A stretch of 8,109 nt of DNA from Gemmatimonadaceae bacterium (GTDB taxonomy: Bacteria; Gemmatimonadota; Gemmatimonadetes; Gemmatimonadales; Gemmatimonadaceae), in NCBI GenBank assembly GCA_013816695.1, contig JACDDZ010000070.1, positions 1-8,109 on the forward strand. Direction: 5' to 3'. The translations under genes were made by a program, and so were the position numbers. The notes under the pieces are model-generated. The model made no database searches. It worked only from the letters and a program-made list of their open reading frames with translations, and was not told the DNA's origin. The stretch's first letter is position 1; every line of letters begins with the position of its first letter. This document shows positions 1-6,631 of this stretch, piece after piece.

Positions 1-2
1 TC

Positions 3-851
3 GTTTCGGCAATTCGCGCGGGAATGAAAGACAGTCGCTGGCCGGTGAAAGGTCCTGCGCTGCTACCCGGATCGCTCCTGCCTTCGTCGAGGATCGTGGC
101 GTTCTACGGAACTCCGCTTTCCAAGAAAATGGGAATTCTGGGCGAGTTGGCCCCGAACGAAATGCTGGCCAAGCTCGAGCGCACGGTTCAGGAATGGCAA
201 AAAGCCGACCCGTCAACTCGCGTAATTCCCGCGCTGCACTTCATTGCCGTAGTCGCCCAGGGAGCTCCCGGCAGAGATGGAAAGTACAAGTTGAGAATGA
301 CCGACTCTCTCATCGAGCGGGTTTACAACATGGCGCGCAGCAAGAATGCTCTCACTTTCCTGGACATTCAGGTCGGCAAGAGTACGGTACAGGAAGAAAC
401 GCCGAGGCTCGCGAATTTCCTCAAGCGCCCAGATGTGCACTTCGGCCTGGATCCGGAATTTTCAATGAAGTTCGGGGATCCGCCGGGTAAGAAAATCGGC
501 ACCATGAGCGCTGCAGACATCAACTGGGTAATAGACTACCTCGCGAAAATCGTCAGCGATAACAATCTTCCTCCCAAAGTGCTGGTCGTTCACCGCTTCA
601 CGCGGCCCATGATCACTAACTACAAGGCAATCAAGCTCGATCCGCGCGTGCAGGTGGTAATCGACATGGATGGTTGGGGAGCACCTTGGCTCAAGTACGA
701 TTCGTACAGGGACTATGTAGCTGCCGAACCGGTGCAGTTTACCGGCTTCAAGATCTTCTACCACAACGATACAAAGAGCGGCGAACCAATCCTGACTCCG
801 TCGGAAGTGCTCCTTTTGACCCCTAAACCGGTCTATATACAGTATCAGTAG
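3..851 (+). CDS. Uncharacterised protein with TIM-barrel-like strand pattern, 5'-partial
   Basis: I do not recognise this family. The frame is open to the left edge, and the first ATG in it (position 24) has only a poor ribosome site and would give a protein with no signal peptide, so the true start probably lies upstream of the window. Counting from that ATG there are 275 residues. Eight hydrophobic beta-like segments alternate with predicted helices: near residues 24-30, 67-77, 109-117, 138-146, 186-192, 209-218, 239-247 and 268-274. That is the pattern of a (beta/alpha)8 barrel. Acidic and aromatic residues sit at strand ends as in glycosidase-like barrels: Asp114, Asp143 and Glu145, His190-Arg191, Asp214, Asp216 and Trp218. 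The last strand reaches the C-terminus, so the barrel looks complete at that end. A secreted carbohydrate-active role is a guess only. It lies 117 bases upstream of the DUF5916 gene on the same strand. Confidence 0.75.
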   Translation, partial: VSAIRAGMKDSRWPVKGPALLPGSLLPSSRIVAFYGTPLSKKMGILGELAPNEMLAKLERTVQEWQKADPSTRVIPALHFIAVVAQGAPGRDGKYKLRMTDSLIERVYNMARSKNALTFLDIQVGKSTVQEETPRLANFLKRPDVHFGLDPEFSMKFGDPPGKKIGTMSAADINWVIDYLAKIVSDNNLPPKVLVVHRFTRPMITNYKAIKLDPRVQVVIDMDGWGAPWLKYDSYRDYVAAEPVQFTGFKIFYHNDTKSGEPILTPSEVLLLTPKPVYIQYQ

Positions 852-875
852 GCGGGCGGGCTGAGTTTCTAAACC

Positions 876-966
876 AAATTGGGGCTCGGGTTGTCAGATG
901 TTCGGAACCACTGACACCCGGGCCTCCTCTGTTACGTAGGGGAGGCCAAACCCGATACCCCAATTT
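876..966 (+). promoter_or_regulatory. Nested inverted repeat, possible three-way-junction RNA leader
   Basis: The gap before the DUF5916 gene holds a large nested inverted repeat. The outer stem pairs 876-884 with 958-966 (nine perfect pairs) and 886-892 with 949-955 (seven pairs), separated by a small 1x2 internal loop. It encloses two further helices. In one, 893-897 (GTCAG) pairs with 911-915 (CTGAC). In the other, 921-929 pairs with 939-947 (nine pairs, one of them G-U) around a nine-base loop. The outer stem closes two bases before the GTG at 969. So much nested pairing is unlikely by chance. It could be a structured 5' leader, a terminator for the gene ending at 851 (though no T tract follows), or a palindromic intergenic repeat. 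No known riboswitch consensus was recognised. The pairing is read directly from the sequence; the function is inferred. Confidence 0.6.
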
Positions 967-968
967 CC

Positions 969-3554
969 GTGAAGACCTCCATAATTCTGGCCGCGTTGCT
1001 TGCGCCAACACTGGCAGTTGCCCAAGTGCGGACCCTGCCCGACGGATCCACAGCTTCAACTCCCGCGTCCAGCAGCGCTGCGCCTAAGGCCACTGCAACT
1101 TCGGCGATTGCCAGTCGAGTGACGACGGCCGCTCCAGTGCTGGACGGAAAGACAGACGATCCAGCGTGGAAGGACGCACAGGTGATCGATCAGTTTCTCG
1201 AGTACGATCCAAAGACCGGCGCCGAAACGCGATTCAAGACCGAGCTGCGGGTGACCTATGACGACAAGTATCTGTACATACTTGGACGCATGTTCGACCC
1301 GGCTCCGGACAGTATCATTTCGCTCCTCAGCAGACGCGATGTGCGGACAAACTCGGAACAGTTGAAGCTGATAATCGACTCGTACCATGATCGCAGGACT
1401 GCTTATCAGTTCATCGTCAATCCCGCGGGCGTAAAGCGCGATTTCTATGTCTACAACGATGTCGTTGAAGATGCGACGTGGGACGCTGTCTGGGATGTCG
1501 CGACAGCCATCGATTCGCTTGGGTGGGTTGCAGAGTTCCGGATTCCGTTCAGCCAGATTCGATTCAACAACATCGAAGATCACACCTTTGGACTGATGGC
1601 TGTACGCGATGTTGCACGCACGGGGGCGAGAATCAGCTGGCCGTTGTACTACCGCGACAAGCAGGGTTATGTGTCACAGGCGGGTGAGGTGAGCGGCATC
1701 AGCGGTATCGCGAGCCCACGCCGGCTCGAGATCACTCCGTATGTTGTGACCAAGAATGAAACCCGGCCTTCCGCCTCGAGCTACACGCACCCGCAGGGAT
1801 TCTCGGGTGGAGCCGACTTGAAGTACGGGCTTTCATCCAACCTCACGCTCGACGCAACGATCAACCCTGATTTTGGCCAGGTCGAAGCAGATCCGAGCGT
1901 GCTCAACCTCGGCGCATTCGAATCATTCCTTGAGGAACGACGCCCTTTTTTCCTTGAAGGTGCGGGAATATTCAGCTTCAAGACGGCGTGCGGAGACATC
2001 GACACCGGATGTCGCGGACTATTTTATTCACGCCGTATTGGACGCAGTCCGCAGCTTTCCGGTGTTTACGGCGACGCCACGAGTGCAACCAACACGACGA
2101 TCATGGGCGCCAGCAAAATTGCCGGACGTCTTGGAAAAGGCTTGTCTATCGGATTGCTTGACGCCGTGACGCAGCGCGAAGAGGGCGCGCTCGGAAAGAC
2201 AATCGAGCCGCTTACCAACTATGCCGTTGCGCGCCTGCAGCAGGACCTCTTTCAGGGCGGAGGTGATCTTGGCGTAATGGTCACCGGAGTGAATCGATCG
2301 CTGGACGCGGCCTCCGATCAAATTCTCAGGAACTCCGCATACACCGGAGGCGTTGACTACCGCCAGCGCTTCCTCGACAAGAAGTACGAGCTAAGCGCAT
2401 ACATCGCAGCCAGCAGGGTATCTGGAACTGCCGCATCCATTGCGTCTACGCAGCGGGACGGAGTGCACAGGTTCCAGCGTCCAGATGACGACGTGGCATT
2501 CGACCGAACTCTCACCTCGCTGACAGGAAATGCACAACGACTGACGATCAGCAAGTTTGGGGGCGGCGTTACTCGCTTTCAGAGTGTGCTTCAGCGATTC
2601 TCGCCCGGCTTTGAATCCAACGATCTCGGATTCCAGTCACGCGCCGACGAGCAGATGTTCCGCAACTGGTTTGCGCTGAGTTTCAACACGCCAAGCAAGT
2701 TGTACCGCAGGGCCAACTTAAACTTCAATACGATCCAGACCTGGACTACAGAGGGACTGCCGACTAACGCCGGGCTGAACGCAAACTGGCATGTTCAGTT
2801 CCCGAATACCTGGTGGGGTCACATCGGCGGCAATGTGGGTGAATTCTTGAAGACGTACGATGATCGCGTTGCACGCGGCGGACCCGCGCTCCGGAAGTCC
2901 GCAGACTACGAGTTGTGGTCTGGTCTCGAGTTCGACAACCGCAAGTCGTGGACGCCCAACATTTTTGCCGGATTTTTCAGCGGGGACGAAGGGCTGTCGC
3001 ATGGAGGCTGGATCAATCCCGGAATCAACTTCCGCATCTCAAGCCGATTCTCTGCCTCACTCAGCGGTAATTACGAAAAGAAAGTCAACGACAGTCAGTG
3101 GCGCGCCAACTTTGGAGTCAGTGGAGTGGACACAACACACTACACCTTTGCCCGATTGAATCAGACTACTTTCAACGTGACGTCGCGAATCAATGTGACG
3201 GCAACACCGACCCTGTCATTCCAGTTTTATGTTCAGCCATTCCTGTCTTCGGGTACCTACTCAAACTGGCGTGAGCTCAAGGATGCGCGCGCTGAAAAGT
3301 ACGCGGACCGATTCAAGGCATTCACTTCGGCGGGGGCGCCTGGCGGATTTGACTTCAAGGAGTTCAAGTCGAATTCGGTAATGCGCTGGGAGTATCGCCC
3401 CGGCTCGACCCTGTTCCTGGTTTGGTCCCAGGGTCGCGAGTTTTCCGATGGACGTCCTGCGGATTTCAATCTCTCCCGCGACCTGGGCGATGTATTCAAG
3501 CTCCACCCGGACAACACACTGTTGCTCAAGGTGTCTTACTGGTTCAACCCGTAG
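969..3554 (+). CDS. Secreted CBM9-like / DUF5916 outer-membrane beta-barrel protein
   Basis: The 861-residue product starts with a Sec signal peptide: Lys2, a hydrophobic core at residues 5-15 and an Ala-Val-Ala site, giving cleavage after Ala18. A Ser/Thr/Ala-rich linker spans roughly residues 26-50. A carbohydrate-binding family 9-like domain follows (about 50-245), with the typical opening PVLDGKTDDPAW and later strands YLYILGRMFD and WVAEFRIPFSQIRF. From about residue 250 it matches the DUF5916 family, with hallmark stretches NPDFGQVEADPS, ERRPFFLEGAGIF and LFYSRRIGRS. The rest is rich in alternating aromatic strands and ends in KVSYWFNP, as expected for a membrane beta-barrel. Family members are annotated only as putative carbohydrate-binding or hydrolase-like proteins, so substrate and activity are unknown. 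The GTG is the only plausible start, because a TGA at 912 closes the frame upstream and no other start codon lies between. No Shine-Dalgarno sequence sits at normal spacing. The only two cysteines are Cys341 and Cys348. Confidence 0.9.
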   Translation: MKTSIILAALLAPTLAVAQVRTLPDGSTASTPASSSAAPKATATSAIASRVTTAAPVLDGKTDDPAWKDAQVIDQFLEYDPKTGAETRFKTELRVTYDDKYLYILGRMFDPAPDSIISLLSRRDVRTNSEQLKLIIDSYHDRRTAYQFIVNPAGVKRDFYVYNDVVEDATWDAVWDVATAIDSLGWVAEFRIPFSQIRFNNIEDHTFGLMAVRDVARTGARISWPLYYRDKQGYVSQAGEVSGISGIASPRRLEITPYVVTKNETRPSASSYTHPQGFSGGADLKYGLSSNLTLDATINPDFGQVEADPSVLNLGAFESFLEERRPFFLEGAGIFSFKTACGDIDTGCRGLFYSRRIGRSPQLSGVYGDATSATNTTIMGASKIAGRLGKGLSIGLLDAVTQREEGALGKTIEPLTNYAVARLQQDLFQGGGDLGVMVTGVNRSLDAASDQILRNSAYTGGVDYRQRFLDKKYELSAYIAASRVSGTAASIASTQRDGVHRFQRPDDDVAFDRTLTSLTGNAQRLTISKFGGGVTRFQSVLQRFSPGFESNDLGFQSRADEQMFRNWFALSFNTPSKLYRRANLNFNTIQTWTTEGLPTNAGLNANWHVQFPNTWWGHIGGNVGEFLKTYDDRVARGGPALRKSADYELWSGLEFDNRKSWTPNIFAGFFSGDEGLSHGGWINPGINFRISSRFSASLSGNYEKKVNDSQWRANFGVSGVDTTHYTFARLNQTTFNVTSRINVTATPTLSFQFYVQPFLSSGTYSNWRELKDARAEKYADRFKAFTSAGAPGGFDFKEFKSNSVMRWEYRPGSTLFLVWSQGREFSDGRPADFNLSRDLGDVFKLHPDNTLLLKVSYWFNP

Positions 3555-3568
3555 AAGTTTTTGGCAAG

Positions 3569-3604
3569 AAAAAAGCCGCGGCCTGATTGGCCGCGGCTTT
3601 TTTT
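3569..3604. terminator. Bidirectional intrinsic terminator between convergent genes
   Basis: A perfect nine-pair GC stem (3575-3583 with 3589-3597) closes a five-base loop (TGATT). It is flanked by six A on the left (3569-3574) and seven T on the right (3598-3604), which extend the helix. Read in either direction the stem is followed by a T tract, so it can stop the DUF5916 transcript (stop codon ends at 3554) and the minus-strand tldE transcript (stop codon at 3615-3617). It takes up most of the 60-base gap between the two genes. Confidence 0.95.
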
Positions 3605-3614
3605 GTGCAGGTTG

Positions 3615-5009
3615 CTAAACCGCGTCCGACAGGGACGTGAAGTTAAAATTCAGCGCACGAATCGCAGGAAGCACCTGGCCTGTATCTGTGCGTTCGGCCC
3701 GGCCGATCTCGTCGATCTTGTTCAGCATGAAGAGGGGACTCTCATTCCAGCGGAAATTCTTGAGGCTGCGAGTGATCTTTCCATTCTCAATCAGGAAGGT
3801 TCCATCACGAGTTAGCCCTGTGAGCAAGACAGTTCTTTGTTCGAGTGATCGAATGTAGAAGAAATGTGTTACGAGAATTCCGCGTGTGGTCCCTGCAATC
3901 AAATCATCGAGCGACCTGGTTCCCCCAGCCATTTTCAACCCGCCCGGGAATCCGCCGCCAAAACCTCCGCCACCTCCGGTTGCTTGCGTACCCTGCCGCT
4001 GGGCCCAGAATCTCGAGTAGGTGAGATTCTTGAGAATTCCATTTTCGATCCAGACGCGGCGCTGGAGCGGAAGGCCTTCATCGTCGAACGGTCTGCTCAG
4101 CAGATCCGGATCGGCGGGATCGGAATAAATCGTGACGCGTTCATCGGCGATTTTCTCACCAACCTTCGTTCCGCCGCCCTTTTTCGAAAAGGGACTGCGA
4201 CCTTCGTCCGCATTCCTGCCGTTGAAGGCTCCGCCAAGGAGCGGGATCAGGTCGGCCACTGCCTGTGGCTCGAGCACAACCGTGTACATGCCCGGTTCGA
4301 TGGCCTGCGGGCTTCTCGAAGCAACCGCCTTTTCCGCGGCGCGCGCGCCCAGCTTTGCAGGCTGGAGAAGATTCCAGTCGCGTGCGCCCGACGATGCCCA
4401 GCCGGAACCTGTTGCATCTGGTGTCCTGACCGTTGTGGAAAGACTTGCATCTGTTGACCGGTGATATGCGAAGAGTCCTCTGTTGTTCGCAATCACGTCA
4501 ACCCCTGCGTTTGTACTGAGAAATCCTGCGACAAATACATCGCCGGCTGCACGTCCCGCGGCGCTGGCACTGTCGATGACTTTTTTGACAGCAGTCGCAC
4601 GGGCTTCCGGGGTGAGCGCAGATGTACTCTCCAGAAATCCGTTTACAGTCGCGTAATTTTGCGGTCCAAGCTCGGGCATGATCTCCGGATCTTCCGGAGA
4701 CAGACGCGCCAGTCTTTCGGAAAGATCCACGGTGCGTCGCAGCGAAACTTCTTCCAGCACGTTTGTCTCTGCCGATGCGCGTCGCTTTCCTATGGTGCTG
4801 ATTACGGTGACTGTGAGGTCGCGCGCTCCGCCAGATGTCGTAATCTGTCCGCCGGCAAAACGCGTGTTGCCGTCCACGTTGTTGGAAATGTTTATGCGTG
4901 TCTCATCCGCTTTCGCGTACGAGAGAATCTTGTCTGTGAGGGCTTTAGCCTCTTCCCGTGTGAGGAGACTCGACTCTGCCGCCGTCTCGAATAGTGAACG
5001 CGGGCTCAT
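3615..5009 (-). CDS. pmbA: TldE/PmbA-type metalloprotease partner subunit
   Basis: A 464-residue protein of the TldD/PmbA (U62) family, close to the usual size of PmbA/TldE. TldE pairs with TldD to form a peptidase, known for microcin B17 maturation and degradation of unfolded peptides. The fold is visible by comparison with the neighbouring TldD: an N-terminal domain (about 20-130) with the segment after GNTRFAGGQIT, a middle domain, and a C-terminal domain (about 240-460) with YTVVLEP, the DDEGLPLQRRVWIENGILKN stretch, LDDLIAGTTRGILVTHF and FLIENGKITR. It lacks HExxxH where TldD has it, which marks it as the non-zinc subunit. There is no signal peptide, Tat motif or cysteine. A glycine-rich stretch at residues 345-363 looks inserted. 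The ATG at 5007-5009 was chosen because it overlaps the TldD stop as ATGA and follows a good ribosome site. The longer open frame to 5291 lies inside tldD out of frame. Confidence 0.9.
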   Translation of the reverse strand: MSPRSLFETAAESSLLTREEAKALTDKILSYAKADETRINISNNVDGNTRFAGGQITTSGGARDLTVTVISTIGKRRASAETNVLEEVSLRRTVDLSERLARLSPEDPEIMPELGPQNYATVNGFLESTSALTPEARATAVKKVIDSASAAGRAAGDVFVAGFLSTNAGVDVIANNRGLFAYHRSTDASLSTTVRTPDATGSGWASSGARDWNLLQPAKLGARAAEKAVASRSPQAIEPGMYTVVLEPQAVADLIPLLGGAFNGRNADEGRSPFSKKGGGTKVGEKIADERVTIYSDPADPDLLSRPFDDEGLPLQRRVWIENGILKNLTYSRFWAQRQGTQATGGGGGFGGGFPGGLKMAGGTRSLDDLIAGTTRGILVTHFFYIRSLEQRTVLLTGLTRDGTFLIENGKITRSLKNFRWNESPLFMLNKIDEIGRAERTDTGQVLPAIRALNFNFTSLSDAV

Positions 5010-6601
5010 GTCCCTCTCCCCGTATTCACGATATTCACTTCCCTGAACCTCGCGGGAACGCATCCATGGCTTACCGAATTTGACTGCGCAGGCTCGCCCT
5101 TTCCGTCCCCGAACGATCCCCCGAGCCAGTAGCTGCGCTTTCCGCCGATCATGTCCATTGAATTCCAGAATTCCGGCGTGCGGCTCTGGTACGCAACGTC
5201 CTTGAGCATGCCGGTGATTTTTCCGTTCTTCACTTCGTAATAGACCTGACCCGAAAACTGGAAGTTGTACCGCTGGTGGTCGATCGACCATGAACCGCGA
5301 TTCTTCACAACGATACCGCGATCGGTGGCGGCGACTATGTCATCGAGCACATAATCTTTTTCCCCGGGCAAAAGGGAGATATTTGGCATTCTCTGGAACT
5401 GGACGCTGGACCATGAGTCGGCGAACGAGCAGCCGTGCGATTTCTTTACGCCGGTTAGCGGCGCGATCCATGCCGCCTGTTCCCGCGTTGTCTGGTAATC
5501 CTTGAAGAGCCCCTTCTCAACGATGAGCCACTTGTCGGCCGGCACACCTTCGTCATCCCAGGCTGTTCGCGAGAGCGAACCTTCCTGTGTTCGGTCGGCC
5601 TGGATGTTCATGATCTCGCGTCCATACCGAAGCTTTCCAATGTGTTTCTCCGGTGGTGCTATGAAGCTGGTACCGGCAAAGTTCGCTTCGTAACCCAGCG
5701 CGCGATCGAGCTCGGTCGGATGGCCAATTGACTCATGAATTGTCAGCCAGAGATTGGTTGGATCCAGAATGAGGTCATACCTACCAACTTCGACGGATTT
5801 CGCTGAGAGCTTTTCCGCTGCGAGCGAGGCCCAGCGCTCGGCGTTGCCGGGCATGTTGAGCGATTCGATGTACTCCCATCCCTGCCCACGCGGTGCAAGC
5901 TCTTCGTTGTAGCTCTGGAAATCGCCGTCAGCGATTGCCGTAGCGGTGAACCCGGGACCTACTCTAATGAATGTCTGCGTTACGAGAGTACCGTCCGTGG
6001 TCGCGAGCGTCTTCTCTTCACGTAACAGCTGCATGCCGGAATTGACGAACCGGACCTTCGGCACCTTAAGTGCTGCTTCGTTGGCAGCGAGCAGCAGAGC
6101 AACCTTTTCCTCGATCGGAACATCAAGGGGATCGCGCGAAACCGGCATACGCCAGGTTCCCTTCACTGCGGCAACGGCCGCGAGTTCAACCGGGCGCTTC
6201 TGCACGGCGTTCGCCGCTCGCGACAGCTTCGCCGCTTCCCTCGCTACTCCCTGCACTGCATCGCGCGTGAGCGTACTCGTCGCTGCAAAACCCCATGATC
6301 CGTTGACCAGGGTGCGTATCCCAATTCCGAACGACTCGGAATCACTTACCCCGGTAACCTGTCGCTCGCGCGTGTTTACTGACTGCCTGCGATACCGGCC
6401 CACGCGCACGTCGGAATAGGAGGCTCCTGCAGCGCGCGCTGCATTCAGGCCTTCCATTGCCAGCTCCTCGACAAACGCATCGGTGCCTGAAGCAGTGGAG
6501 ATTCGCGCAAGCGGATCATTCGCCCCAAATAGTCCCCGCGACCCCGCGATGGCTGCTGCTGCCGCCGAAGTCTTGAGAAAATCTCTGCGTGATGTTGTCA
6601 T
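5006..6601 (-). CDS. tldD: Tat-exported TldD-type zinc metalloprotease
   Basis: A 531-residue member of the TldD/PmbA (U62) family, the zinc-bearing subunit. The N-terminus is a twin-arginine signal: SRRDFLK at residues 4-10, an Ala-rich hydrophobic stretch (11-19) and a probable cleavage near GLFGA (about 23-27). The protein should therefore be folded in the cytoplasm and then exported, whereas the well-studied E. coli TldD has no such signal. The N-terminal domain (about 43-230) includes YSDVRVGRYRRQSVNTRE. The metal motif HESIGH lies at 289-294 (bases 5720-5737), followed by PTELDRALGYEANFAGTSF. Cys514, in SHGCVPARF near the end, fits the third zinc ligand expected for the family. The C-terminal domain has DDEGVPADKW, GCSFADSW and VKNGKITGMLKDV. 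The start has only a weak AGG (6606-6608) upstream. It begins 30 bases after the ABC exporter gene and its stop overlaps the tldE start, so the three are probably one operon. Confidence 0.93.
   Translation of the reverse strand: MTTSRRDFLKTSAAAAAIAGSRGLFGANDPLARISTASGTDAFVEELAMEGLNAARAAGASYSDVRVGRYRRQSVNTRERQVTGVSDSESFGIGIRTLVNGSWGFAATSTLTRDAVQGVAREAAKLSRAANAVQKRPVELAAVAAVKGTWRMPVSRDPLDVPIEEKVALLLAANEAALKVPKVRFVNSGMQLLREEKTLATTDGTLVTQTFIRVGPGFTATAIADGDFQSYNEELAPRGQGWEYIESLNMPGNAERWASLAAEKLSAKSVEVGRYDLILDPTNLWLTIHESIGHPTELDRALGYEANFAGTSFIAPPEKHIGKLRYGREIMNIQADRTQEGSLSRTAWDDEGVPADKWLIVEKGLFKDYQTTREQAAWIAPLTGVKKSHGCSFADSWSSVQFQRMPNISLLPGEKDYVLDDIVAATDRGIVVKNRGSWSIDHQRYNFQFSGQVYYEVKNGKITGMLKDVAYQSRTPEFWNSMDMIGGKRSYWLGGSFGDGKGEPAQSNSVSHGCVPARFREVNIVNTGRGT
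5010..5021 (-). promoter_or_regulatory. Ribosome binding site and ATGA coupling junction of tldE
   Basis: On the minus strand the bases just before the tldE ATG read GGGGAGAGGGAC, a purine-rich Shine-Dalgarno region that lies inside the last codons of tldD. The ATG (5009-5007) shares bases with the tldD TGA stop (5008-5006), a four-base overlap. This settles the tldE start and suggests translational coupling, which suits two subunits needed in equal amounts. Confidence 0.8.
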
Positions 6602-6631
6602 TTGGCCTGGAAAGAGTTTACGGACTTTTTT

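Noticed and set aside
893..915. tRNA-like T-arm on the minus strand (GTTCCGAAC within a GTCAG/CTGAC stem)
   Set aside because: The loop between the five-base stems is 13 bases rather than 7, and no anticodon arm or acceptor stem fits.
876..966. Cobalamin or other known riboswitch
   Set aside because: CCACTG at 908-913 slightly resembles a conserved cobalamin riboswitch box, but the other conserved boxes are not seen and the element is short. No TPP or cyclic-di-GMP core was found either.
3864..4994. Long plus-strand open frames (197 and 177 residues) opposite tldE
   Set aside because: They are antisense to a well-supported gene, are rich in Arg, Cys and Ser as expected of shadow frames in GC-rich DNA, and show no domain or good start.
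5010..5291. N-terminal extension of the TldE reading frame to 558 residues
   Set aside because: These 94 residues lie inside tldD in another frame, do not resemble the family, and the ATG at 5009 has a good ribosome site and the ATGA overlap.
6602..6631. Terminator or promoter between the ABC gene and tldD
   Set aside because: The 30-base gap has an A8 tract but no GC-rich hairpin and no convincing -10/-35 pair, so I see no break in the operon.
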